From Streptomyces sp. CG1 (GTDB taxonomy: Bacteria > Actinomycetota > Actinomycetes > Streptomycetales > Streptomycetaceae): a stretch of DNA of 64,000 nucleotides. Below are positions 52,358 to 60,980 of this stretch, one piece after another. The DNA lies in the NCBI RefSeq assembly GCF_041080625.1, contig NZ_CP163518.1, positions 5,146,001 through 5,210,000 of the forward strand, in the 5' to 3' direction. Below the pieces are notes generated by a model. That model did no database searches. It was not told where the DNA came from and was given only the letters and a program-made list of their open reading frames with translations. Position 1 is the stretch's first letter, and each line of letters starts with the position of its first letter. Position numbers and translations under genes: made by a program.

Positions 52358-54931
52358 ATGGCAACGACCACACCAGCCGGTGTGCGGGCTCATGCCAAGC
52401 ACGGGGGAGGCTCCGCCGAGCACGCCCCCATGACGCACCGGCAGATCATGGAGGCCCTGTCCGGCCTCCTCCTCGGCATGTTCGTGGCGATCCTGTCGTC
52501 CACGATCGTCTCCAACGCCCTTCCGCACATCATCGGAGACCTCGGCGGCGGCCAGTCCGCCTACACCTGGGTGGTCACCGCCGCCCTGCTGTCGATGACC
52601 GCGGCCACCCCCCTGTGGGGCAAGCTCGCCGACCTGTACAGCAAGAAGGCGCTCGTCCAGATAGCCCTGGTCATCTACGTCCTCGGCTCGATGGCGGCCG
52701 GCCTGTCGCAGAACGCCGGCATGCTGATCGCCTGCCGTGTGGTGCAGGGCATCGGCGTCGGCGGTCTGTCCGCGCTGGCGCAGATCGTCATGGCCGCGAT
52801 GATCTCGCCCCGCGAGCGCGGGCGTTACTCCGGCTACCTGGGCGCGACCTTCGCCGTCGCCACCGTCGGCGGCCCGCTGCTCGGCGGTGTCATCACCGAC
52901 ACCTCCTGGCTGGGCTGGCGCTGGTGCTTCTACGTCGGTGTCCCGTTCGCGATCATCGCACTGATCGTGCTGCAGAAGACCCTGCACCTGCCCGTGGTCA
53001 AGCGCGAGGTCAAGGTCGACTGGGGAGGCGCGTTCTTCATCTCGGCCGCTGTCTCGCTGCTGCTGGTCTGGGTCACCTTCGCCGGTGACAAGTACGACTG
53101 GCTGTCCTGGCAGACGTACAGCATGGTCGGCGGTTCGATCGTCCTCGGCGCGCTGTTCGTGCTCGTGGAGTCCAAGGTGAGCGAGCCGATCATCCCGCTG
53201 CGCCTGTTCCGTAACCGCACCATCACGCTGGCCTCGCTGGCCTCGCTGTTCGTCGGTGTCGCGATGTTCACCGGCACGGTCTTCTTCAGCCAGTACTTCC
53301 AGCTGGCCCGGGACAAGTCCCCGACGATGTCCGGCGTCATGACCATCCCGATGATCGGCGGACTGTTCATCTCCTCCACCGTCTCGGGTCAGTTCATCAC
53401 CCGCACCGGCCGCTGGAAGGCGTGGCTGGTCAGCGGTGGCGTCCTGGTGACGGCCGGCCTGTGCCTGCTCGGCTCCATCCGGTACGACACCGAGTACTGG
53501 AAGATGTCGATCTTCATGGCGCTGCTGGGTCTCGGCATCGGCATGATGATGCAGAACCTGGTGCTCGCCACGCAGAACCAGGTCGCCCCGTCCGACCTCG
53601 GCTCGGCCAGCTCCACGGTCACCTTCTTCCGCTCCCTCGGTGGTGCGGTCGGCGTCTCCGCGCTCGGCGCGGTGATGTCCCACCGGATCACGCACTACGT
53701 CCAGGACGGCATCTCCGCCCTGAGCCCGAAGTACCAGGCGGCTCTGGCGGGCTCCAGCTCCACCGACAGCATCCCGGACATGAGCAAGCTGCCGGCGCCG
53801 CTGCGGACGCTGCTGGAGAGCGCCTACGGCCATGGCATCGCCGACGTCTTCTTCATCGCCGGCTGCCTCGCCGCCCTCGCCTTCCTGATCACCCTGTTCA
53901 TCAAGGAGGTCCCGCTGAAGACCAGGGGCGCGCTCGCTCAGGCCGCCGAGGGCGAGGCCCCGGCCGCCGCCCCGGTGGAGACCACTGCGGAGACCACCGT
54001 GGAGACCCTGGAGAACTTCGTGCAGGAGCCCGCGCAGCAGAAGGTGCCCAGCTGGGCCGAGCCCGTCGTCCCGGCGGCCGGCTCCCCCGAGGCACCGGCC
54101 ATGGCCACCGCCGCCGCGCCGGTGGCGACCGCCGTCGCCACGCTGGCCGGGCCCGGCTCGGGCGGCCTGGGCGGCACCCCGGTGCACGGCTTCGTCCGCG
54201 ACGCCGAGAGCGCCCCGGTTCCGCAGGCCGCGGTCACCCTGATCTCGCTGGCCGGCCGCCAGCTGGGCCGCGCGGTCGCCCAGGGGGACGGCTCCTACTC
54301 CGTCGACGCACCCGGCACCGGGTCGTACGTCCTGATCGCCTCCGCCGACGGCTACCAGCCGCAGGCCTCCACGATCGTGGTGGGTGAGGAGCCGCTGTCG
54401 TACGACATCCTGCTCAGCGGCACCAGCGGGCTGACCGGTGTGGTCCGCGCCGCCGGGAGCGCGCTGCCGGTCAAGGACGCCATGGTGATCGTCACCGACG
54501 TCCGCGGTGACCTGCTGGCCACCGCCGCCACCGGCGAGCAGGGCCAGTTCGCCTTCGCCGACCTGGTGCCCGGCACCGTCACCATGGCCGTCAACGCGAG
54601 CGGCTTCCGGCCGCGCGCGCTGCCGGTCGAGATCGGCGCCACCGGGGTCACCCGGGTCGAGATCGACCTGGACGCCGGCGCCCGTCTCCAGGGTGTCGTC
54701 AACGCCCCGCACGGACCGCTGGCCGACGCCCGCGTGACGCTCGTCGACCAGGCGGGCAACGTGGTCGGCACGGCCACCACCGGCACGGACGGCGCGTACG
54801 CCTTCACCGACCTGGACAGCGGCGAGTACACCGTCATCGCGACGGGTTACCCGCCCGCGGCGACGGCCCTGACCGTGGCCGGCACCGGAGTCGACGGCCA
54901 CGACATCCAGCTCGCCCACCCCGGCGAGTAG
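52358..54931 (+). CDS. DHA2-type MFS exporter fused to CarboxypepD_reg-like domains
   Basis: Residues 30-530 are a 14-span exporter: LGMFVAILSSTIVSNALPHI and GKLADLYSKKALVQIALVIY carry the family motifs D1 and A. A 70-residue acidic, Ala/Pro-rich linker follows. Residues 600-857 are three tandem beta-sandwich repeats, each with a GxVxxx-xxPxxxAxVTL start and an FxDLxxGxYTV end. The C-terminus lies on the cytoplasmic side if the span count is even. A fusion of this kind is unusual, and the same domain type begins the next gene's product. MarR control is likely. Confidence 0.85.
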   Translation: MATTTPAGVRAHAKHGGGSAEHAPMTHRQIMEALSGLLLGMFVAILSSTIVSNALPHIIGDLGGGQSAYTWVVTAALLSMTAATPLWGKLADLYSKKALVQIALVIYVLGSMAAGLSQNAGMLIACRVVQGIGVGGLSALAQIVMAAMISPRERGRYSGYLGATFAVATVGGPLLGGVITDTSWLGWRWCFYVGVPFAIIALIVLQKTLHLPVVKREVKVDWGGAFFISAAVSLLLVWVTFAGDKYDWLSWQTYSMVGGSIVLGALFVLVESKVSEPIIPLRLFRNRTITLASLASLFVGVAMFTGTVFFSQYFQLARDKSPTMSGVMTIPMIGGLFISSTVSGQFITRTGRWKAWLVSGGVLVTAGLCLLGSIRYDTEYWKMSIFMALLGLGIGMMMQNLVLATQNQVAPSDLGSASSTVTFFRSLGGAVGVSALGAVMSHRITHYVQDGISALSPKYQAALAGSSSTDSIPDMSKLPAPLRTLLESAYGHGIADVFFIAGCLAALAFLITLFIKEVPLKTRGALAQAAEGEAPAAAPVETTAETTVETLENFVQEPAQQKVPSWAEPVVPAAGSPEAPAMATAAAPVATAVATLAGPGSGGLGGTPVHGFVRDAESAPVPQAAVTLISLAGRQLGRAVAQGDGSYSVDAPGTGSYVLIASADGYQPQASTIVVGEEPLSYDILLSGTSGLTGVVRAAGSALPVKDAMVIVTDVRGDLLATAATGEQGQFAFADLVPGTVTMAVNASGFRPRALPVEIGATGVTRVEIDLDAGARLQGVVNAPHGPLADARVTLVDQAGNVVGTATTGTDGAYAFTDLDSGEYTVIATGYPPAATALTVAGTGVDGHDIQLAHPGE

Positions 54932-54937
54932 TTCCAC

Positions 54938-54988
54938 CCGGCCCGTGGCGGGGCACGCTCCGACCGGAGAGGCCCCGCCACGGGCCGG
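54938..54988. terminator. Strong hairpin terminator
   Basis: CCGGCCCGTGGCGGGGC (54938-54954) and GCCCCGCCACGGGCCGG (54972-54988) form a perfect 17-bp stem with a 17-nt loop directly after the exporter gene. Confidence 0.75.
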
Positions 54989-55049
54989 TTCGCCATACGA
55001 CCACTTGGCCCATGCGACCAATTTGCAAGGCTTTACAGGGAGAAACGGG

Positions 55050-55871
55050 ATGGGACTGACCGCGAAGATCCGTACGCGGGACGGGTGGGCCGTGTCGCAC
55101 GCGGTCGTCACGGTGACCGACATGACCGGTACGCAGGTGCTGCGCGCCGAGACGGATGCCGAGGGAGCCGTACGGGATGCCACCGAGCTGACCCCGGGGG
55201 CGTACACGGTGATCGTGACGGCCGTCGGATACGCGCCGGCCGCGTCCAGCGCGATCGTCACCGCGAGCGGCCGGGCCGAGGTCGGCACGGTCACGCTGGC
55301 CCGGCAGGGCGGCACCGAGCTGCCGCCGCCCGGGCCCTGGACCATCGACCCGGTGCACTCCTCCGTCGCCGCGGTCGCCCAGCACCTGGGGATCTCCAGC
55401 GTGCACGGCCGGTTCACGGAGTTCGGCGGCACCATCGAGATCGCGCCGGACGACGTCACCAAGTCCCGTGTGGAGGCGGTCATCAGGGCCGCGTCCGTCG
55501 ACACGGGCAACGGCATGCGCGACACGCACCTGAAGTCCGGGGACTTCCTGGACGTGGAGAACCACCCGGAGATCACCTACCGCTCCACGGGGCTGACCTC
55601 GGCCGGCTCGGACCGCTGGACGGTCCACGGCGAGCTGTCCATGCACGGCGTCGTACGACCGGTGGACCTGGACCTCGCCTACCTCGGCACCGGCGCGGAC
55701 CCGTGGGGCGGCACGCGCGCCGCGTTCCGCGCGACCGCCGAACTGCACCGCGAGGACTTCGCGATGAACTACAACCAGGTGCTGCAGGCCGGGATCGCCG
55801 CCATCGGCACGACGCTGAAGGTGGAGCTGGACATCCAGGCGGTGCAGGGCGACTCCCTGCCCCAGGCGTAG
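55050..55871 (+). CDS. YceI protein with an N-terminal CarboxypepD_reg-like domain
   Basis: Residues 5-85 form one carboxypeptidase-regulatory-like sandwich (AVVTVTDMTGTQVLRAETDA, ELTPGAYTVIVTAVGYAP). Residues 95-265 are a YceI lipocalin domain: WTIDPVHSSVAAVAQHLGIS, then FLDVENHPEITYRSTGL. YceI domains bind isoprenoid-type lipids. ATG 55050 follows GGGAG; the open frame reaches back to 54945. There is no signal peptide. The sandwich domain is shared with the preceding exporter. Confidence 0.85.
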   Translation: MGLTAKIRTRDGWAVSHAVVTVTDMTGTQVLRAETDAEGAVRDATELTPGAYTVIVTAVGYAPAASSAIVTASGRAEVGTVTLARQGGTELPPPGPWTIDPVHSSVAAVAQHLGISSVHGRFTEFGGTIEIAPDDVTKSRVEAVIRAASVDTGNGMRDTHLKSGDFLDVENHPEITYRSTGLTSAGSDRWTVHGELSMHGVVRPVDLDLAYLGTGADPWGGTRAAFRATAELHREDFAMNYNQVLQAGIAAIGTTLKVELDIQAVQGDSLPQA

Positions 55872-55922
55872 GCACAGCAGGGTCAGCCACCGGGGCGGCC
55901 GTTGCCCCTAGGCTGCCTGGCT

Positions 55923-56393
55923 ATGGCACCGAACATCGCGACCAACACCCGTGTATCGCTCGCCGAACTGCTGGACTTCGTACGACCCCGGCACCGGGCC
56001 CTGCTGATCACCCGCCGCACCGACGGCGGCCCGCAGGCCTCCCCGCTGACCTGCGGGGTGGACGACTCGGGCCGGATCGTCGTGTCCACCTACCCGGAGC
56101 GAGCCAAGACCCGCAACGCCAAGCGCGACCCTCGGGTGAGCCTGCTGGTGCTGAGTGACGAGTGGAACGGCCCCTGGGTCCAGATCGACGGCACGGCCGA
56201 GGTCATCGACACCCCCGGCTCCGTGGAACCGCTGGTCGAGTACTACCGCAACATCGCCGGCGAGCACCCCGACTGGGACGAGTACCGCGCGGCCATGGTC
56301 AAGCAGGGCAAGTCGATCATCCGGGTGACGCCGGAGCGGTGGGGACCCGTGGCGACCGGAGGCTTTCCGGCGCGGCTGGCCGCGGACCAGTAG
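55923..56393 (+). CDS. F420-dependent PPOX-class oxidoreductase
   Basis: A 156-residue split-barrel protein: RALLITRRTDGGPQASPLTC, RIVVSTYPERAKTRNAKRDP and WVQIDGTAEVID. The basic AKTRNAKRDPR loop fits F420 or FMN phosphate binding. ATG 55923 lies nine bases after a -10-like TAGGCT (55909-55914), giving almost no leader. The substrate is unknown. Confidence 0.8.
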   Translation: MAPNIATNTRVSLAELLDFVRPRHRALLITRRTDGGPQASPLTCGVDDSGRIVVSTYPERAKTRNAKRDPRVSLLVLSDEWNGPWVQIDGTAEVIDTPGSVEPLVEYYRNIAGEHPDWDEYRAAMVKQGKSIIRVTPERWGPVATGGFPARLAADQ

Positions 56394-57155
56394 TCAGCCG
56401 CGTTCGACCATCACCTCGATGCCGGCGATCAGCAGGTCCAGGGCGAAGATGAAGTCGCGGTCCAGCATCTCCTGGACCGTGTCCCCGCCGCGAGCCGCCA
56501 TGATGTCCTTGGACTCCCGGATGACCTCGGCGGTCTCCGGCGTCTCGCTCACCGCGTCCATGGCCAGGCGGAAGTACTCGTCCGGGGTCATACCGGCGGC
56601 CGCGACCCGGGCGGCGAAGTGGCTCTCGATCGTCCCGTAGCCGTAGACGAACTGGAAGACGGCCGAGATGGCACCGGTGATGCCGTGCGCGGGCAGCCCC
56701 GCCCGCCGGACCACCCGCTGGACCACACGGGAGAAGGCCAGCGAGTTCGGGCCGATGTTCAGATAGCGCCCCGCCAGCGGTGACAGCCAGGGGTGGCGCA
56801 CCAGCAGGGCCCGGTACTCGGTGGCCAGCCGCCGCAACTGCTCGTGCCAGTCCTCCCCCGCGGCATCGGGGTCGGGCAGCCGCAGTTCGCCGAAGGCGGC
56901 GTCCAGGGCGAGTTCGAGCAGGTCGTCCTTGGTGTCGACGTACCAGTACAGGGACATCGCGGTGACGTTCAGCTCCGCGGCCAGCCGCCGCATCGAGAAC
57001 TTCTCCAGCCCCTCGGCGTCGAGCAGCCGCATGGACGCGCCGGTGATCCGGTCCCGGTCCAGCCCGGAGGGCTGACTGCCACTACGACCACCCCGACGGG
57101 CCTTCTCCTCCAGCCACACACTGGCTCGCGCCGACCGCGCACCCTGCTTCACCAT
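56394..57155 (-). CDS. TetR-family regulator with a TetR_C-like domain
   Basis: The HTH region reads ITGASMRLLDAEGLEKFSMR and RLAAELNVTAMSLYWYVDTK, the class pattern of TetR, followed by a tetracycline-repressor-like C-terminus. Length is 253 residues from ATG 57155. It lies 177 bases downstream of an MFS gene in the same direction, and a large palindrome overlaps the start of that MFS gene. Confidence 0.88.
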   Translation of the reverse strand: MVKQGARSARASVWLEEKARRGGRSGSQPSGLDRDRITGASMRLLDAEGLEKFSMRRLAAELNVTAMSLYWYVDTKDDLLELALDAAFGELRLPDPDAAGEDWHEQLRRLATEYRALLVRHPWLSPLAGRYLNIGPNSLAFSRVVQRVVRRAGLPAHGITGAISAVFQFVYGYGTIESHFAARVAAAGMTPDEYFRLAMDAVSETPETAEVIRESKDIMAARGGDTVQEMLDRDFIFALDLLIAGIEVMVERG

Positions 57156-57331
57156 CGGCGGATCCTCCTGAAATCCCGGCCAAGTGGTCCAACTCTAGGG
57201 GCGCGGGACCGCGTCTGATGTGCGGCTCCGCCGCGATGGGGGTCCCCCTGGTTCGAGCGAAGCCGGGAACTTGGGGGAGCGATCAAGCACAACGCGCCCG
57301 CAGTCACACGACGACCCGCTGTCCCGAGCTC

Positions 57332-58726
57332 TCAGGCGATCACCCGCTCCGCCCGTCGAAGCAATCCCGCCGCCAGGAATCCTCCGACCAGCACGGCGGC
57401 GGCCCCCACCAGCTGACCGGCGCCCAGACCGGAGGACAACGACTTCCCCGACGCGACGGAAGAGCTGAGCACAGCACCCAGAACGGCGACACCGAGACCG
57501 TTCCCGAATTCGGCAAGGGTGCCGTTGATCCCGGCCCCGACCCCCGCCTTCTCCGGAGGAATCGCGCTCATGATGGCGTGGGCCATCGCCGGGTTGGCGA
57601 TCGCGCACCCCGCGCCGATCAGCAGCAGACCGAGCAGCGTCCCGGCGTATCCACCGGAGTCCAGCTCCGCTATGGCCAGCAGTCCGCAGGACATCAGCAC
57701 CATCCCGAGCGCGATGGAAACCGGCGTACCCAGCCGCCCGGACCACTTCGCCGACAGCCCGGAGAAGTTGAGCACCACGACCGTCAGCGCCAGCGGAGCG
57801 GTCCGCAGCCCCGCCTCCAAGGGCCCGTATCCGAGCACGAACTGCAGATGCTGGGTCAACAGGAACAGCGCCCCGCCCATGCCGAAGGTGATGAGCACGG
57901 CCCCGGACACCGCGCCGATGAACCGCTGGTTGCGGAAGAAATGGACGTCGAGCATCGGATCGGCGACACGGCTCTCCCACCAGGCGAAGGCACCGAGCAC
58001 CAGCACCGCCACCGGGACCGAGACGAGGACGTGCGCCGACGTCCAGCCGTACCGCGGCCCGGAGATGATCGCGTAGACGAGCGAGGCCATGCCGATCGTC
58101 GACAGCACCGCGCCGAGCACGTCGGGCCGGTCACCCTGGGGATTTTTCGATTCCGGTACGAGGGCCACCACCGCGACCAGGCCCAGCGCCGCGACCGGGA
58201 TGTTGATCAGGAAGATCGCACCCCACCAGAAGTGGTTCAGCACGACCCCTCCGATGAGCGGACCCCCCGCGAAGCCCAGCGCGGCGACCGCGCTCCAGAT
58301 CCCGATCGCCTTCGGCTGCTCCTCGGGCGTGAAGATCTGCATGGCCACGGCGAGCGTGGTGGTGAGCAGCAGCGCGCCGCCGATGCCCATCCCGGCCCGC
58401 GCGGCGATCAACTGGCCGGTCGATCCGGCGAGTCCGGCCACCAGCGAGCCGATGCCGAACAGGGCGAGCCCCGCGACGAGCATCTTCTTGCGGCCGTAGC
58501 GGTCGGCGGCGCTGCCCGCGGTGAGCAGCAGCCCGGACTGCACCAGGGAGTAGGCGTTGATCATCCACTGGATGTCGGAGGTGGCCGCGTGCAGCTCGCG
58601 GGTGAGCGAGGGGATGGCCACGTTCAGGACGGTGTTGTCGAGCAGCACGGTGAGCTGCGCGAGACAGATGACGCCGAGGATCAGCCAGCGCTGGGGATGA
58701 CCCTGAGGGCTTTGGGGAGCAGACAT
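57332..58726 (-). CDS. DHA2-type MFS drug exporter
   Basis: A 464-residue transporter with about 14 spans: LAQLTVLLDNTVLNVAIPSL, AGSAADRYGRKKMLVAGLAL and GMGIGGALLLTTTLA, the EmrB/QacA pattern. ATG 58726 is used, because the operator palindrome covers the sequence just upstream. A TetR gene follows, the usual pairing for an inducible efflux pump. The substrate is unknown. Confidence 0.88.
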   Translation of the reverse strand: MSAPQSPQGHPQRWLILGVICLAQLTVLLDNTVLNVAIPSLTRELHAATSDIQWMINAYSLVQSGLLLTAGSAADRYGRKKMLVAGLALFGIGSLVAGLAGSTGQLIAARAGMGIGGALLLTTTLAVAMQIFTPEEQPKAIGIWSAVAALGFAGGPLIGGVVLNHFWWGAIFLINIPVAALGLVAVVALVPESKNPQGDRPDVLGAVLSTIGMASLVYAIISGPRYGWTSAHVLVSVPVAVLVLGAFAWWESRVADPMLDVHFFRNQRFIGAVSGAVLITFGMGGALFLLTQHLQFVLGYGPLEAGLRTAPLALTVVVLNFSGLSAKWSGRLGTPVSIALGMVLMSCGLLAIAELDSGGYAGTLLGLLLIGAGCAIANPAMAHAIMSAIPPEKAGVGAGINGTLAEFGNGLGVAVLGAVLSSSVASGKSLSSGLGAGQLVGAAAVLVGGFLAAGLLRRAERVIA

Positions 58727-58728
58727 GC

Positions 58729-58762
58729 CGTACACCGTATAGCGGTTCCTATACGGTGTACG
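58729..58762. promoter_or_regulatory. 34-bp TetR-type operator palindrome
   Basis: CGTACACCGTATAG (58729-58742) and CTATACGGTGTACG (58749-58762) are perfect 14-bp arms around a 6-bp centre. It lies directly before the MFS start and is the likely target of the TetR protein at 56394-57155. Confidence 0.75.
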
Positions 58763-58793
58763 ACACGTTTTTCCGCCGACTGGTTTTCCCTGG

Positions 58794-60980
58794 TCAGCCG
58801 CTCTTCTTCTGAGTGAGGTCGTAGAAGGTGGCCGAACCGACGGTCACCTTCTTGAAGTTCTTCTGGACCCACGAGCTGATCTGCGAAGCGATGCCGTTGC
58901 TGCTGCCGCCCATGCCACCGCCCATACCGCCGCCCGCGATGAAGTAGTGGATCTTTCCGTCCGCCACGTACTTCTTGAACTGCGCGAGCGTCGGGGAGGG
59001 GTCGGTGCCGTTGAAGCCGCCGATCGCCATCACCGGGTCACCGGTGGCGAGCTGGTAGCTGGCCGCGTTCTGGGAGCCGATGGACGCGGCGACCCAGGTG
59101 TACCGGGACGCGTTCTTCTCCAGCAGCTGCTTCGCGGCGGAGGAGACGTTCGCGCCGTTCAGCAGGCCGCCGGCACCCATGCCGCCACCCATACCGCCCT
59201 CGCCCATACGGCCGCCGCCGGGAAGGCCGTTGCCGTTCTGCCGGCCCTGAGCGCTGCCGTTCCGGCCCGGCATGCCCCCGCCCGGGAAGCCACCGGCACC
59301 GGCGCCCGGGAAACCGTTGCCGTTCTGCCCCTGGCCCTGCCGGCCCGGCATGCCGCCGCCGAAGCCGCCGCGCATGCCACCGGCCTTGCCGCCGCCCATC
59401 CGGCCGCCGCCGAAGCCCATCATGCTCGCGCCCGCCGGACCGGCCGTCGGAATGGAGCCGGTGTGCGCGGAGTCCACCGTGCTCAGGGTGTACGCCGTCG
59501 GACCGGCGAGCGCGGCCACCAGGCCCACCGCCGCCGCTCCGAGGGCCAGTTGCCGGGAGACGCGGCCGGCGAAGACCAGGCCCAGCGCGGCCGCCAGACC
59601 GCCGATGAGCACCAGCCACTTCAGCCAGGGGAGATAGCTGGAGGTGCGGTTGAGCAGGACGTATCCCCAGGCGGCCGCGGCCACGGCGGACGCGGCGAGG
59701 GTGATCGACGCCCAGATCTCCGTGCGCCGCTCCCACAGCAGCCCGGCGCCCATGCCGATGACGGCCGCCAGGTAGGGCGCGAGCGCCACCGTGTAGTACT
59801 GGTGGAAGATGCCCGCCATGTAGCTGAAGACCACCATGGTGATCAGCAGCGAGCCGCCCCACACCAGGAACGAGGCCCGGGTGACGGACGTACGGCGCAT
59901 CTTCCTGGTCGCCCACAGGCCCGCGACCAGCAGGATCAGCGCGGCCGGGAGCAGCCAGGAGATCTGGCTGCCGATCTCGGAGCTGAACATCCGGTCCCAG
60001 CCGGTCGCGCCCCAGCGGCCCGAGCCGCCCGCGCCGCCACCACCGCCGACGCTGCCGGTCTCGTCGCCGCTGATGCGGCCGAGGCCGTTGTAGCCGAAGG
60101 TCAGCTCCAGGAAGCTGTTGTTCTGCGAACCGCCGATATAGGGGCGGGAGGAGGCCGGCCACAGCTCCACGATCGCGACCCACCAGCCGCCAAAGACGAC
60201 CAACGCGACGGTGGCGAGCGCCAGTTGAGCAAGCCGCTTCTTCAGCGTCACCGGGGCGCAGACGGCGTAGACGATCGCTAGCGGCGGCAGGATCAGGAAC
60301 GCCTGCAGGGTCTTGGCGAGGAAGGCGAAGCCGATCGCGGCCCCGGCCCACACCAGCCACTTCGTCCGGCCGTCCTCCATCGCCCGTACGACGAAGTAGC
60401 AGGCCAGCGCCATCAGCAGGGCCAGCATCGCGTCCGGGTTGTTGAACCGGAACATCAGCGCGGCGACCGGGGTGAGCGCGAGCACCGCGCCCGCGACGAG
60501 ACCGGCCACCGGGCTGAACCGGCGCCGTACGGCCGCGTACACGACCGCCACCGTGCCGACGCCCATCAGGACTTCGGGGGTGAGGATCGCCCAGGAGTTC
60601 AGGCCGAAGATCCGCACCGACAGCTCCATCGGCCACAGGAAGGCCGACGGCTTGTCCACGGTGATCGCGTTTCCCGCGTCCAGCGAACCGAAGAAGAACG
60701 CCTTCCAGGACGTGCTGCCCGCCTGCACAGCCGCCGAGTAGAAGGAGTTGGCGTAGCCGGAGGCGCTGAGGTCGTACAGGTAGACCACGAGGGTGGCGGC
60801 CAGCAGGCCGAGGAAGGCCGGGCGCGCCCAGCGCGGGTCCTCGGGGCGGCCGCGCCAGAGTCTGTGGACGAACGGCTGCTTGGGCTCTCCGGCCCGGTGC
60901 GAGGGCGGCGCTGCGGTCGGCGGCGGGCCCCAGGCGGCGGGGCTGCCCGCTTGCGTCGACTGGTCGTAGTGGGTGGTCAT
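58794..60980 (-). CDS. GT39/ArnT-like membrane glycosyltransferase
   Basis: Residues 40-500 contain about eleven membrane spans. The first loop has YANSFYSAAVQAGSTSWKAF and TVDKPSAFLWPMELSVRIFG, the PMT/ArnT acidic loop. Residues 505-605 are an unusual Gly/Met/Asn/Arg-rich stretch (GGGRMGGGKAGGMRGG), and a soluble C-terminal domain follows (residues 620-728). The enzyme would transfer sugar from a lipid carrier to an extracellular acceptor. ATG 60980 overlaps the GT2/GtrA stop, so the lipid-linked sugar donor is probably made by that partner. Confidence 0.85.
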   Translation of the reverse strand: MTTHYDQSTQAGSPAAWGPPPTAAPPSHRAGEPKQPFVHRLWRGRPEDPRWARPAFLGLLAATLVVYLYDLSASGYANSFYSAAVQAGSTSWKAFFFGSLDAGNAITVDKPSAFLWPMELSVRIFGLNSWAILTPEVLMGVGTVAVVYAAVRRRFSPVAGLVAGAVLALTPVAALMFRFNNPDAMLALLMALACYFVVRAMEDGRTKWLVWAGAAIGFAFLAKTLQAFLILPPLAIVYAVCAPVTLKKRLAQLALATVALVVFGGWWVAIVELWPASSRPYIGGSQNNSFLELTFGYNGLGRISGDETGSVGGGGGAGGSGRWGATGWDRMFSSEIGSQISWLLPAALILLVAGLWATRKMRRTSVTRASFLVWGGSLLITMVVFSYMAGIFHQYYTVALAPYLAAVIGMGAGLLWERRTEIWASITLAASAVAAAAWGYVLLNRTSSYLPWLKWLVLIGGLAAALGLVFAGRVSRQLALGAAAVGLVAALAGPTAYTLSTVDSAHTGSIPTAGPAGASMMGFGGGRMGGGKAGGMRGGFGGGMPGRQGQGQNGNGFPGAGAGGFPGGGMPGRNGSAQGRQNGNGLPGGGRMGEGGMGGGMGAGGLLNGANVSSAAKQLLEKNASRYTWVAASIGSQNAASYQLATGDPVMAIGGFNGTDPSPTLAQFKKYVADGKIHYFIAGGGMGGGMGGSSNGIASQISSWVQKNFKKVTVGSATFYDLTQKKSG

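Noticed and set aside
52031..55576. 1181-codon leftward open frame
   Set aside because: It overlaps the MFS and YceI genes on the other strand. Its composition (His, Gln, Arg, Gly) is that of an antisense shadow in high-GC DNA.
57218..58816. 532-codon rightward frame across the MFS exporter
   Set aside because: It is the antisense of a clear transporter gene and has shadow-like composition.
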